This document shows, piece after piece, positions 8,623 to 18,306 of a DNA stretch of 64,000 nucleotides. The position numbers and the translations under genes were made by a program. The DNA is taken from positions 1-64,000 of the forward strand of contig NZ_JBNNGK010000004.1 of assembly GCF_050268245.1 (NCBI RefSeq), written 5' to 3'. This DNA comes from JBNNGK01 sp050268245 (GTDB taxonomy: Bacteria; Pseudomonadota; Gammaproteobacteria; Enterobacterales; Enterobacteriaceae). The notes beneath the pieces are model-generated. The model was not told the origin of the DNA, did not search any database, and worked only from the letters and a program-made list of their open reading frames with translations. Numbering within the stretch: the first letter of the stretch is position 1; each line of letters starts with the position of its first letter.

Positions 8623-10494
8623 CTATATCTCGACCTGAGTTCCCAATTCGATCACCCTGTTGGGCGGGATTTCGAACTGATCCGGCGCGCGCAGCGCATT
8701 CCGGCTCAGCGCAATGAACAGTTTGCCCCGTAACAACAAATACCATGGTCGTTTAGCCAGCATCAGCGATTCATGTGACATAAAGAATGACGTTTCTATC
8801 ATTCGGCAAGGTAATCCTTCTAAGCCGCAGCGGTGGAAGACTTCCTCTACGTTCGGCGTTTCACGCCAGCCATAGCTGGCCACCACGCGCCAGAAGGTTG
8901 GTGACAACTGTTCAATCGTCACCCGGCGCACATTGTGCACATACGGCGCATCCTCCGTACGTAACGTCAGCAACACGACACGCTCATGCAGAACTTTATT
9001 GTGCTTAAGGTTATGCAACAGGGCAAAAGGAATCACATTAATGGCGCGGGACATGAACACCGCCGTGCCTGGCACCCGTACCGGAGGCGATTTTTCTAAT
9101 GACGCGATGAGCGCCTCAAGCGAATTGCCGTGTTCGTGCATTCTGCGCAACAGGCGGAAACGTTCGCTCTTCCAGGTGGTCATCACAATGAACATCAACA
9201 GGCCAATGCTGAGCGGCAACCAACCGCCAGAGAACAATTTCAACCCGTTAGCGACAAACATCGGCACATCAATACACAGCAGCAGCGCTAAAATACCGAT
9301 CGCCAACAGGCGGTTCCAATGCCAGTTTTTTATTGCCACGAAAGTCACCAGAATGCTGGTGATCACCATGGTGCCGGTGACCGCAATGCCATAAGCCGCC
9401 GCCAGGTTACTGGAATGTTCAAAACTGATAATCACCAACACCACGGCGATATATAACAACCAGTTAACCACCGGAATATAGATCTGACCGGATTCCATTT
9501 CCGAAGTATGAATGATGCGCATCGGTGACAAATATCCCAAACGCACCGCTTGACGCGTCAGTGAGAACACGCCAGAAATCACCGCCTGCGAGGCAATCAC
9601 CGTCGCCAGCGTCGCCAAAATCAATAATGGCACTAACGCCCAATCCGGTGCCAGCAGGAAAAAGGGGTTCTTGATGGCTTCAGGGTTCTTTAACAACAAC
9701 GCCCCCTGACCAAAATAGTTCAACACCAATGAAGGCAACACCACGGTGAACCAAGCCAGGCGAATAGGGAATTTACCGAAATGCCCCATATCGGCGTATA
9801 ACGCCTCCACGCCAGTAATCGACAGCACCACCGCCCCTAAGGCAAAAAATGAGACTTTCTTGTATTCAATAAAGAAATTTAGCGCCCATTGCGGATTCAA
9901 CGCCTGCAACACTTCTGGGTTGCCGATAATACTGCGAATGCCCAGCAACGCCATGGTGAGGAACCAAATCAACATCACCGGCGCAAACAGTTTTCCGACG
10001 CTGCCGGTTCCCTTTTTTTGAATAATGAACAGTAGGGTCAGAACCAATATCGATAAGGGAACAATGAACGGATCCAGCGAGGGTGCGGCTATTTCCAAAC
10101 CTTCAATCGCCGACATTACCGAAATAGCCGGCGTGATCACCACCTCACCATAAAAGAAGCTGCCACCGATCAGACCGAGTATCACCAAGACAGCGGTGGA
10201 ACGCGACGATGTATTACGCCCGGCTAACGACATCAGCGTTAAGATTCCGCCTTCGCCCGCGTTATCGGCCCGCATCACATAGGTGAGGTATTTCAGCGAG
10301 ACGATAATCACCAACATCCAAAAAATCAGCGACAGGAAACCGAACACCACATCAGGGCGGACATCAAAACCATAATGACCAGAGAAACATTCTCGGAGGG
10401 TATAAAGCGGGCTGGTGCCAATATCACCATACACTACGCCAATGGCGGCTAATGTCACCGCCGATAGGGATTGCTTACGTTCTGTGCTCATCAT
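8623..10494 (-). CDS. kup: Low-affinity potassium transporter Kup
   Basis: A 623-residue K+:H+ symporter of the KUP/HAK family. The N-terminal signature GVVYGDIGTSPLYTLRECF (residues 19-37) is characteristic. About 12 TM helices occupy residues 15-440, and a soluble C-terminal domain of about 180 residues follows. Length is one residue more than E. coli Kup (TrkD). It is a single-gene unit between its own terminator and the divergent ravA-viaA operon. Confidence 0.97.
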   Translation of the reverse strand: MMSTERKQSLSAVTLAAIGVVYGDIGTSPLYTLRECFSGHYGFDVRPDVVFGFLSLIFWMLVIIVSLKYLTYVMRADNAGEGGILTLMSLAGRNTSSRSTAVLVILGLIGGSFFYGEVVITPAISVMSAIEGLEIAAPSLDPFIVPLSILVLTLLFIIQKKGTGSVGKLFAPVMLIWFLTMALLGIRSIIGNPEVLQALNPQWALNFFIEYKKVSFFALGAVVLSITGVEALYADMGHFGKFPIRLAWFTVVLPSLVLNYFGQGALLLKNPEAIKNPFFLLAPDWALVPLLILATLATVIASQAVISGVFSLTRQAVRLGYLSPMRIIHTSEMESGQIYIPVVNWLLYIAVVLVIISFEHSSNLAAAYGIAVTGTMVITSILVTFVAIKNWHWNRLLAIGILALLLCIDVPMFVANGLKLFSGGWLPLSIGLLMFIVMTTWKSERFRLLRRMHEHGNSLEALIASLEKSPPVRVPGTAVFMSRAINVIPFALLHNLKHNKVLHERVVLLTLRTEDAPYVHNVRRVTIEQLSPTFWRVVASYGWRETPNVEEVFHRCGLEGLPCRMIETSFFMSHESLMLAKRPWYLLLRGKLFIALSRNALRAPDQFEIPPNRVIELGTQVEI

Positions 10495-10774
10495 TCGTTT
10501 CTTTAGCTAGAACAGCCGTTAGCGATGCATCCGCATCAGCCAGAAGATACGGGTTCCAAGATCCGTTACGTCCACTAAAAGGCGCACAGTATGCATGAAT
10601 TATACGACCTGCCTACTCTTTAATATGCATCGAAAAAAATACAAAATGTAAACGGACAACGCTGTTGAACATAGAAAAATACGACTAATCAATAAGCTAT
10701 CACTTTAAAAAAAGATGGTTTATTGTCGCCTTCTCAAACAACATTGGCTAACTCTCGGACAACACGGCAAAACT

Positions 10775-12283
10775 ATGGCGTCTTCATCACATTTGGCAGA
10801 ACGAATTTCCCGTCTCAGCAGTGCGCTGGAGAGCGGCCTTTATGAACGGCAAGAAGCGATTCGCCTGTGCCTGCTGGCCGCGCTCAGCGGCGAGAGCGTA
10901 TTCCTGCTCGGTCCACCGGGCATCGCCAAGAGTTTAATCGCTCGCCGTTTGAAATTTGCCTTTCGCAACGCGCGATCATTTGAATATTTGATGACACGTT
11001 TCTCCACCCCTGAAGAGGTCTTCGGCCCGCTGTCGATCCAAGCGTTAAAAGATGAAGGCCGCTATCAGCGCCTGGTTACCGGTTACTTGCCGGACGCAGA
11101 AATCGTGTTTTTAGATGAAATCTGGAAGGCGGGCCCAGCAATCCTCAATACCTTACTAACCGCCATTAATGAACGCCGCTTTCGTAACGGTAACAGCGAA
11201 GAGCCGATTCCGCTGCGCCTGCTGGTCACCGCATCCAATGAACTGCCAGAAGATGACAGTAGCCTGGAAGCACTGTATGACCGCATGCTGATCCGTCTGT
11301 GGTTGGACAAAGTGCAGGACAAACAAAATTTTCGTTCGCTGCTGACCAACCGTCAGTCTGAAAGCAACAATCCGGTGCCCGAAGCGCTCAGTATCAGCGA
11401 TGACGAGTTCCATCAGTGGCAATCCCAGATCGACAACGTAGCGCTCCCCGAACACTGCTTTGATCTGATTTTCCAATTGCGCCAACGGTTAGACGCGCTG
11501 GAACAGGCACCGTATGTCTCTGACCGACGTTGGAAAAAATCCCTCCGCCTGTTGCAAGCCTGTGCGTTCTTTAGCGGGCGTGATGCCATTGCCCCCATCG
11601 ATCTGATGCTGTTAAAAGACTGCTTGTGGCATGATTTGACCTCGCTGAAACTGATGCAGCAGCAAGTCGACCAGTTATTAACGGAACAGGCTTACCAGCA
11701 GCAAACCCTGTTGCTTCAGCTACAACAAATTCATACCCGCTGGATGCAACACCAACAGCAGCAAAGCGACCGCCAAGCCATTCGTCTGATCAAAAAAGGC
11801 GGCATGTTCAACCGTAAACCTCACTATGCGTTAGCCGAACCGCTTAGCGGCGCCACGCAAACGCTATTGCTGCAAAAACCACTGCAACTGCATGATATTC
11901 AAGTTAACCATATTAGTATCGACAGCAGCGCTCTGGAAAATTGGTTACAAAAGGGCGGCAATGTACGTGCCAAGCTGAACGGTATCGGCTTTGCTCAACC
12001 CATCGATCTGGACGTAGATGAGCAATTGCACCTAGCCGTGTTAGATATTAGCCGTCAACCTTCACTGCTGGCCCTGCCCGGTAAACAGACACACGCCACA
12101 CCGCCAGAACTGCTCGAGGATATGGAAACGCTGGCACTGCGCTTAGCAGAACAACGGCGGTTATTCAGCCAACATCAGCCGTGTCTATTTACCCCCGCAG
12201 CCGGGCTGGCAAAAATTGAGGCCAGCCTGTTACAAGTGGCAGAGCAAATAAAACAGCAACAACAACAGATGCGCGGCCAATAA
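10775..12283 (+). CDS. ravA: ATPase RavA (MoxR AAA+ family)
   Basis: A 502-residue MoxR-type AAA+ ATPase. From the chosen ATG at 10775 (MASSSHLAERISRLSSAL, aligning with the E. coli N-terminus), Walker A GPPGIAKS is at residues 46-53, Walker B is IVFLDEIWKAG, and sensor 1 falls in LLVTASNELPE. The C-terminal third contains the LARA and triple-helical regions known in E. coli RavA to bind the inducible lysine decarboxylase. RavA works with ViaA as a chaperone-like pair linked to respiration and fumarate reductase. viaA starts 2 bp downstream. Confidence 0.95.
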   Translation: MASSSHLAERISRLSSALESGLYERQEAIRLCLLAALSGESVFLLGPPGIAKSLIARRLKFAFRNARSFEYLMTRFSTPEEVFGPLSIQALKDEGRYQRLVTGYLPDAEIVFLDEIWKAGPAILNTLLTAINERRFRNGNSEEPIPLRLLVTASNELPEDDSSLEALYDRMLIRLWLDKVQDKQNFRSLLTNRQSESNNPVPEALSISDDEFHQWQSQIDNVALPEHCFDLIFQLRQRLDALEQAPYVSDRRWKKSLRLLQACAFFSGRDAIAPIDLMLLKDCLWHDLTSLKLMQQQVDQLLTEQAYQQQTLLLQLQQIHTRWMQHQQQQSDRQAIRLIKKGGMFNRKPHYALAEPLSGATQTLLLQKPLQLHDIQVNHISIDSSALENWLQKGGNVRAKLNGIGFAQPIDLDVDEQLHLAVLDISRQPSLLALPGKQTHATPPELLEDMETLALRLAEQRRLFSQHQPCLFTPAAGLAKIEASLLQVAEQIKQQQQQMRGQ

Positions 12284-12285
12284 CC

Positions 12286-13749
12286 ATGCTCAGTCTGGAA
12301 ACGCTCGATCTGTTGCTGGCGATCACCGAAGGTGAGCTGATCGAGGAAATGATCGTCGCCATGTTGGCGGCGCCGCAACTGTCAGTGTTCTTCAAAAAAT
12401 TCCCGGCCATTCGCCGCGCATTGGATCGCGATCTTCCCCGCTGGAAGCTGCAATTAAAAGAGCGCATCCATCAGGCGATGGTGCCGCCGTCGCTGGCACA
12501 GGAGTTTTATCGCTACCAGCAGTGCCAACTGGAAACTAATAGCCAGTTTTACCATAACCTCAATGATACCCTGGAACTACTGAATCAACTGGTTTCCCCC
12601 TTCTACGAACAAGCGTGCAAGCTGGTGGACGCAGCCGACTTACCCCACCATCCGCTCGACGACAGTTTCCAGACGTTATTTTTGCAGCGCTGGCGTATCA
12701 GCCTGACGCTGCAAGCTACCCTGCTACATCATCAGTTATTAGAACAAGAACGCGAACAGTTGATGGCCGAATTACAGGAGCGTTTAGCCTTAAGCGGCGC
12801 GCTGGAGCCGGTGTTGGCTGAAAACGACACGGCGGCTGGACGGTTATGGGACATGAGCAAAGGGCAGTTGCAGCGCGGTGATTATCAACGGCTGGTGGAA
12901 TACGGCAACTTTCTACAAACGCAGCCAGAGCTAAAAAAGCTGGCGCAACAGTTGGGGCGCAGCTACGAAGCCAAAACGGTGCCGCAGCAGGATGCGGTGC
13001 CAGAGCCGTTCCGAGTGATGGTGAAAGTGCCTGCCACCCTGCCAGAAGAGGTCAACGGCGTGCATCAAAGCGATGATATCCTGCGCTTGTTGCCCGCTGA
13101 ACTGGCGACGCTGGGTATCGACGAATTAGAATTCGAGTTTTATCGCCGTTTATTGGAAAAGCGCTTACTGAGCTACCGTTTGCAAGGCGATGCTTGGCAT
13201 GAAAAGGTGGTCATACGTCAGGTCACGCATCAACAGCAGGATCAACAGCCGCGCGGGCCGTTTATCGTCTGTGTCGATACCTCCGGTTCGATGGGGGGAT
13301 TCAACGAACAGTGCGCCAAAGCGTTTTGTTTAGCACTGTTACGCATTGCTCTCGCTGATAATCGACGCTGTTATATCATGCTGTTCGCTAACCAAATCGT
13401 GCATTATGAATTGACCGCTGCCAGCGGGATTGAACAGGCGGTACGTTTCCTCGGCCAGCATTTTCGTGGCGGTACCGATCTGGCCGCCTGCCTGAGTGCA
13501 ACGGTAGGGAAAATGGCTGAAAGCGGCTGGTTTGACGCCGACGCGGTGATTATTTCCGACTTTATTGCCCAGCGGTTGCCCGAAGAGGTGATAAAAAAGG
13601 TGAAACAGCAGCAGCAAAGCCACCAACAACGTTTTCATGCAGTGGCAATGTCAGCCTATGGCAAACCCGGCATCATGCGCATTTTCGATCACATCTGGCG
13701 TTTTGATACCGGGTTAAAAAGCCGTTTAATGCGCCGCTGGCGGCGCTAG
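12286..13749 (+). CDS. viaA: RavA-stimulating VWA-domain protein ViaA
   Basis: A 487-residue cytoplasmic protein, the partner of RavA. The N-terminal two thirds are helical. The C-terminal von Willebrand A domain begins with an intact MIDAS motif, FIVCVDTSGSMGGFNEQCAKAFCLALLRIAL, and contains the second and third MIDAS elements FRGGTDLAACL and ADAVIISDFIAQ. ViaA stimulates RavA ATP hydrolysis. The gene converges on asnA with only 3 bp between stop codons. Confidence 0.95.
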   Translation: MLSLETLDLLLAITEGELIEEMIVAMLAAPQLSVFFKKFPAIRRALDRDLPRWKLQLKERIHQAMVPPSLAQEFYRYQQCQLETNSQFYHNLNDTLELLNQLVSPFYEQACKLVDAADLPHHPLDDSFQTLFLQRWRISLTLQATLLHHQLLEQEREQLMAELQERLALSGALEPVLAENDTAAGRLWDMSKGQLQRGDYQRLVEYGNFLQTQPELKKLAQQLGRSYEAKTVPQQDAVPEPFRVMVKVPATLPEEVNGVHQSDDILRLLPAELATLGIDELEFEFYRRLLEKRLLSYRLQGDAWHEKVVIRQVTHQQQDQQPRGPFIVCVDTSGSMGGFNEQCAKAFCLALLRIALADNRRCYIMLFANQIVHYELTAASGIEQAVRFLGQHFRGGTDLAACLSATVGKMAESGWFDADAVIISDFIAQRLPEEVIKKVKQQQQSHQQRFHAVAMSAYGKPGIMRIFDHIWRFDTGLKSRLMRRWRR

Positions 13750-13752
13750 ACA

Positions 13753-14745
13753 TTACAGTAAGCCGTCAACCGTCGCGCTTATCTCCGGTGACCATACGCC
13801 ACATTGCACTTGGCCAATATGCGACAATTGCAGTAACAGCATCACTAAACGCGACTGACCAATGCCGCCACCAATGGTTTGCGGCATTTCACCGCGCAGC
13901 AAAGATTGATGCCACTCCAACGTGAGACGCTCCTGATCATCCGTCAGTGCCAATTGGCGTTTCAGCGTATCGGCATCCACGCGAATGCCCATCGAAGAAA
14001 GCTCGAAAGCATCTTCCAATACCGGGTTCCACACCACGATATCGCCGTTCAAGCCAAGCAGCCCATCGGCAGCCGGGGTTGTCCAGTCATCATAATCCGG
14101 CGCGCGAACATCATGCGCTTTTCCATGTGACAATTTACCGCCAATACCAATCAGGAACACTGCGCCCAGTTCTTTAGCAATTGCCCGTTCACGCCCTTTA
14201 GCATCTAACTCAGGGAAACGCTGTAACAGGGCTTCGCTGTGAACAAAATGAATCTGCTCTGGCAGGAACGGTGCCAGACCATATTCACGGCTCACCGCCG
14301 CTTCCGTTGCTTTCATCGCGCTATAAATGCTGCGAACGGTGCTTTTCAGGTAGTCCAGGCTACGTTCACCGTCGCCCATCACCCGCTCCCAATCCCATTG
14401 ATCGACATACACCGAATGGATCGGTGTTAGACGATCTTCATCTGGGCGCAACGCTTTCATATGCGTATACAAACCTTCACCGGCGCTAAAATCGTGGCAC
14501 CCTAGGGTTTTACGCTTCCATTTTGCCAGTGAGTGCACAACTTCAAACGTCGCGTCGGGCAGGGTTTTTACTTTAACCTGCACCGCTTTTTCGCTGCCAG
14601 AGAGGTTATCTTGCGTTCCATCCCCCAAACGACTGAGGATCGGTGCCTGTACTTCTATCAAACCCAGTTGCTGTTCCAACTGGTGGGAAAAGAAGGATTT
14701 CACGAAGCTGATTTGTTGTTGTTTTTGGATAAACTGTTTTTTCAT
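13753..14745 (-). CDS. asnA: Aspartate-ammonia ligase (asparagine synthetase A)
   Basis: A 330-residue ammonia-dependent asparagine synthetase with a class II aminoacyl-tRNA-synthetase-like fold; it makes asparagine from aspartate, ammonia and ATP. The ATG at 14745 gives MKKQFIQKQQQISFVKSFFSHQLE and the same length as E. coli AsnA. Conserved blocks include GDGTQDNLSGSEKAVQVKVK, HSLAKWKR, and the C-terminal TIGGGIGQSRLVMLLL ATP-binding motif. It is divergent from asnC, its expected activator. Confidence 0.97.
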   Translation of the reverse strand: MKKQFIQKQQQISFVKSFFSHQLEQQLGLIEVQAPILSRLGDGTQDNLSGSEKAVQVKVKTLPDATFEVVHSLAKWKRKTLGCHDFSAGEGLYTHMKALRPDEDRLTPIHSVYVDQWDWERVMGDGERSLDYLKSTVRSIYSAMKATEAAVSREYGLAPFLPEQIHFVHSEALLQRFPELDAKGRERAIAKELGAVFLIGIGGKLSHGKAHDVRAPDYDDWTTPAADGLLGLNGDIVVWNPVLEDAFELSSMGIRVDADTLKRQLALTDDQERLTLEWHQSLLRGEMPQTIGGGIGQSRLVMLLLQLSHIGQVQCGVWSPEISATVDGLL

Positions 14746-14899
14746 TGCCGTATCTCTCAAAACCTGTCTCTGTTGCTGATGATTAAGCAACAAAAACACC
14801 GTCGAACTCAATATGTATTCAACAATATTGCCTTTTGAATTTTAATCATTCATTTTTATGCGGTGAAAATTGTATAAAACATAATTAACAGGGGATTAT

Positions 14900-15361
14900 A
14901 TGGCAGATATTTATCAGATCGACAATCTCGATCGCGGCATCCTCAATGCCTTAATGGCAAATGCACGCACGGCCTATGCCGAATTGGCAAAAACGTTCGC
15001 CGTTAGCCCGGGAACCATCCACGTGCGGGTGGAAAAGATGAAACAGGCAGGCATCATCACCGGCGCACGTGTCGACGTGAACCCAAAACGGCTGGGTTAC
15101 GACGTGTGCTGCTTTATTGGCATTATTTTAAAGAGTGCTAAAGACTATCCTTCCGCCCTGCAAAAGCTCGAAAGCCTGGAAGAAGTGGTCGAGGCCTATT
15201 ACACCACAGGCCATTACAGCGTGTTCATCAAAGTCATGTGTCGCTCAATAGACGCGTTGCAACAGGTACTTATCAACAAGATCCAAACGATTGATGAAAT
15301 CCAGTCAACAGAAACGCTGATCTCTCTGCAAAACCCCATCATGCGTACCATCACGCCATAG
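14900..15361 (+). CDS. asnC: Transcriptional regulator AsnC
   Basis: A 153-residue Lrp/AsnC-family regulator. The N-terminal HTH (LNALMANARTAYAELAKTFAVSPGTIHVRVEKM) is followed by a RAM domain that binds asparagine (YYTTGHYSVFIKVMCRSIDALQQVL). In E. coli it activates asnA and represses itself, with the effect relieved by asparagine. The divergent arrangement with asnA (154-bp gap with AT-rich palindromic stretches) fits this. Confidence 0.97.
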   Translation: MADIYQIDNLDRGILNALMANARTAYAELAKTFAVSPGTIHVRVEKMKQAGIITGARVDVNPKRLGYDVCCFIGIILKSAKDYPSALQKLESLEEVVEAYYTTGHYSVFIKVMCRSIDALQQVLINKIQTIDEIQSTETLISLQNPIMRTITP

Positions 15362-15383
15362 CGTACTATTTACTATACCCATA

Positions 15384-15392
15384 TTATCCACA
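15384..15392 (+). promoter_or_regulatory. DnaA box upstream of mioC
   Basis: A perfect consensus DnaA box TTATCCACA, 65 bp before the mioC start codon. In E. coli the mioC promoter carries DnaA boxes and is repressed by DnaA, coupling its transcription through oriC to the replication cycle. The same arrangement is visible here. Confidence 0.85.
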
Positions 15393-15457
15393 GGTAGATC
15401 CCAGCCGATTCACAGCGTACAATGCAGCCTCTTTGGAAAGGTTGGGATCATTCATTC

Positions 15458-15898
15458 ATGGCAGACATTACTCTGATCAGTGGCAGTACGCTTGGCAGTG
15501 CTGAATATGTAGCTGAACATTTGGCTGAAAAACTGGAAGACGCCGGTTTTTCTACCGACATGCTGCATGGCCCTGAGTTGGATGAATTAACGCTGTCCGG
15601 GCGCTGGCTGGTGGTGTGCTCAACCCACGGCGCAGGCGAAGTCCCGGATAATTTACTGCCGCTACTGGAACAAATTAGCGAGCAGCAACCCGATCTCTCC
15701 CAAGTACAGTTCGGTGCCGTCGGTTTGGGCAGTTCCGAATACGACACCTTCTGTGGTGCGATCAAACAGGTCGACGATCTTTTCGTGTCTCGTGGCGCTA
15801 AAAAGATCGGTGATCGCCTTGAGATCGACGTGACCAAACATGAAATTCCCGAGGATCCGGCAGAAGAATGGGTCAAGAATTGGATTAATTTACTCTAA
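15458..15898 (+). CDS. mioC: FMN-binding flavodoxin-like protein MioC
   Basis: A 146-residue flavodoxin-like protein adjacent to oriC. The ATG at 15458 gives MADITLISGSTLGSAEYVAEHLAE, in which the phosphate loop SGSTLGSAEY binds FMN; further flavin loops are STHGAGEVPDNL and GLGSSEYDTFCGA. Length equals E. coli MioC within a residue. An in-frame ATG 36 bp upstream would add 12 residues that orthologues lack. Reported E. coli functions include biotin-synthase electron transfer. Transcription from here enters oriC. Confidence 0.95.
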   Translation: MADITLISGSTLGSAEYVAEHLAEKLEDAGFSTDMLHGPELDELTLSGRWLVVCSTHGAGEVPDNLLPLLEQISEQQPDLSQVQFGAVGLGSSEYDTFCGAIKQVDDLFVSRGAKKIGDRLEIDVTKHEIPEDPAEEWVKNWINLL

Positions 15899-15904
15899 TT
15901 CGTA

Positions 15905-16200
15905 CAAAGATCGTGCGAACGATTGTGTATAAGTAGGCTTAAAAGCAGGGTAAAAGCGGTAGTTATCCCAATAACAACGGCTGTACGCTTTTCAGGCTGT
16001 GTATAAGTCGCCATTTAGATCCCAGCTTATAAGCATCAGGATCACCGATCATTCACAGCTATCGATCCTTCCTAATTTCCTGATCTCCATCGTGAATAAT
16101 CACTTATCCACAGAAGATCGCGATCCTAATAAGAGATCTAATAAAGAGATCTTTAAATAAAAAAGATCTTCTTTTAATTACCGACGATCCTCGCCACTTG
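15905..16200. other. oriC: Chromosomal replication origin oriC
   Basis: The mioC-mnmG gap has the full layout of an enteric oriC, inverted relative to the usual E. coli drawing. The AT-rich unwinding element with GATC-containing 13-mer-like repeats is at about 16130-16180. DnaA boxes are at 16104-16112 (TTATCCACA, R1 equivalent), 15999-16007 (TTATACACA on the minus strand) and 15924-15932 (TTATACACA on the minus strand, R4 position); a weaker TTATCCCAA is at 15963-15971. GATC Dam/SeqA sites are dense between about 16015 and 16210. Confidence 0.95.
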
Positions 16201-16279
16201 GTCGATCGTCTAAACTTGAGTAGAATCCCTGACCCCAGGGCAAACACGATCGTTCGCAAGTACTTCGAGGTGAAGTTCC

Positions 16280-18169
16280 ATGTTTTATCCAGAGCAATTT
16301 GACGTCATCATCATCGGTGGTGGCCATGCAGGTACCGAAGCCGCTATGGCTGCGGCACGTATGGGGCGTCAGACTTTATTACTGACACACAATATCGATA
16401 CGCTGGGGCAGATGTCATGTAACCCGGCAATTGGCGGTATTGGTAAAGGGCATCTGGTTAAGGAAATTGATGCACTTGGCGGCCTGATGGCCACGGCGAT
16501 CGATCATGCCGGCATTCAGTTTAGGATACTAAACGCCAGTAAGGGCCCTGCGGTACGTGCGACTCGCGCTCAAGCTGACCGTGTACTGTATCGCCAAGCG
16601 GTACGTACCGCACTGGAAAGCCAACCAAATCTGACTCTCTTCCAACAGCCAGTTGAAGATCTGATCGTCGAAAACGATCGTGTCGTTGGTGCTGTCACCC
16701 AAATGGGACTTAAGTTCCGTGCCAAAGCGGTGGTGCTGACCGTAGGAACATTCCTCGATGGCAAGATCCATATTGGTTTAGAAAATTACAGCGGTGGCCG
16801 TGCTGGCGATCCCCCTTCAATTTCGTTGTCACAGCGTTTGCGTGAACTGCCGCTACGCGTTAACCGCTTAAAGACCGGTACACCACCGCGGATTGATGCA
16901 CGAACTATCGATTTTAGCGTATTGGCTGAGCAACACGGTGATACCCCCGTGCCGGTATTCTCGTTCATGGGAAATGCCAGCCAGCACCCGCAGCAAATAC
17001 CGTGTTACATCACACACACCAATGAAAAAACCCATGATGTAATTCGTAATAATCTCGATCGTAGCCCGATGTATGCCGGGATCATCGAAGGGATCGGCCC
17101 ACGTTACTGCCCTTCGATCGAAGATAAAGTGATGCGCTTTGCCGATCGTAATGCGCATCAGATCTTCCTGGAGCCGGAAGGTTTGACCAGCAATGAAGTG
17201 TATCCAAACGGTATCTCTACCAGTTTGCCGTTTGACGTGCAGATGCAAATCGTCCGTTCGATGGAAGGGATGCAAAATGCACGTATTGTGCGGCCTGGTT
17301 ACGCTATCGAATATGATTTCTTCGATCCGCGTGATTTGAAACCCACGCTGGAAAGTAAATTCATTCAAGGCTTGTTCTTCGCAGGCCAAATTAACGGCAC
17401 CACCGGTTATGAAGAAGCCGCCGCACAAGGCTTGTTGGCGGGTCTTAATGCCGGGCGGTATGCCAATGAAGACGAAGGTTGGTCGCCGCGCCGCGATCAG
17501 GCCTATCTTGGCGTATTGGTCGACGATCTCAGCACCTTGGGTACCAAAGAGCCGTACCGTATGTTCACTTCACGGGCGGAATACCGCTTGATGCTGCGTG
17601 AAGATAATGCCGATCTGCGCTTGACGGAGAAAGGCCGCGAGCTGGGATTGGTGGACGATGTACGTTGGGCGCGTTATAGCGAAAAACTGGAAACGATCGA
17701 GCGTGAACGTCAACGTCTGCGTGATATCTGGATGCACCCGAATTCTGACAACGTTGCTCAAGTGAACAGCCTGCTCAAAGCGCCGCTGTCGCGTGAGGCC
17801 AATGGTGAGGAACTGTTGCGCCGCCCTGAAATGGACTACGCCTCATTGACCACCGTTGAGGCTTTTTCGCCGCCGCTGGCGGATGTACAAGCAGCCGAAC
17901 AGGTTGAGATTCAAGTCAAATATGAAGGGTATATCAGCCGTCAGCAAGACGAAATCGACAAGCAACAGCGGAATGAAAATACCGTACTGCCGTTGGATCT
18001 GGACTATCGTCAAGTTTCAGGTCTGTCGAACGAAGTGATTGCCAAGCTTAACGATCACAAACCGAATTCAATCGGCCAAGCATCGCGCATTTCCGGCGTT
18101 ACGCCTGCGGCGATATCCATTTTGTTAGTATGGTTGAAAAAACAGGGATTGCTGCGCCGCAGCGCATAA
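16280..18169 (+). CDS. mnmG: tRNA uridine-5-carboxymethylaminomethyl modification enzyme MnmG (GidA)
   Basis: A 629-residue FAD enzyme that, with MnmE, installs the cmnm5 group at wobble U34 of certain tRNAs. The N-terminal dinucleotide-binding motif is IIGGGHAGTEAAMAAARMG (about residues 11-29). GidA signatures GPAVRATRAQADR and GQINGTTGYEEAAAQGLLAGLNA are present, as is the C-terminal helical domain that contacts tRNA and MnmE. Length matches E. coli MnmG exactly. It is the first gene to the right of oriC. Confidence 0.98.
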   Translation: MFYPEQFDVIIIGGGHAGTEAAMAAARMGRQTLLLTHNIDTLGQMSCNPAIGGIGKGHLVKEIDALGGLMATAIDHAGIQFRILNASKGPAVRATRAQADRVLYRQAVRTALESQPNLTLFQQPVEDLIVENDRVVGAVTQMGLKFRAKAVVLTVGTFLDGKIHIGLENYSGGRAGDPPSISLSQRLRELPLRVNRLKTGTPPRIDARTIDFSVLAEQHGDTPVPVFSFMGNASQHPQQIPCYITHTNEKTHDVIRNNLDRSPMYAGIIEGIGPRYCPSIEDKVMRFADRNAHQIFLEPEGLTSNEVYPNGISTSLPFDVQMQIVRSMEGMQNARIVRPGYAIEYDFFDPRDLKPTLESKFIQGLFFAGQINGTTGYEEAAAQGLLAGLNAGRYANEDEGWSPRRDQAYLGVLVDDLSTLGTKEPYRMFTSRAEYRLMLREDNADLRLTEKGRELGLVDDVRWARYSEKLETIERERQRLRDIWMHPNSDNVAQVNSLLKAPLSREANGEELLRRPEMDYASLTTVEAFSPPLADVQAAEQVEIQVKYEGYISRQQDEIDKQQRNENTVLPLDLDYRQVSGLSNEVIAKLNDHKPNSIGQASRISGVTPAAISILLVWLKKQGLLRRSA

Positions 18170-18261
18170 ATCGACATGTTCAGTGGCTGTTTGCCTAACG
18201 GATAGACAAATGGCCGCTGACAACATTTTCAGCCTGAACTATCATAGTCACCCCGTTTAGC

Positions 18262-18280
18262 CAGCCCGAATTGCGGGCTG
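18262..18280 (+). promoter_or_regulatory. Hairpin in the mnmG-rsmG gap
   Basis: CAGCCCG and CGGGCTG form a perfect 7-bp stem with a 5-nt loop, 27 bp before the rsmG start. No T-run follows, so it is not a clear terminator. It may modulate read-through or mRNA stability between mnmG and rsmG. The rest of the 137-bp gap contains a second, imperfect inverted repeat (about 18180-18220). Confidence 0.4.
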
Positions 18281-18306
18281 ATTCGCGCCCGTCAGAGGAC
18301 TCCGTT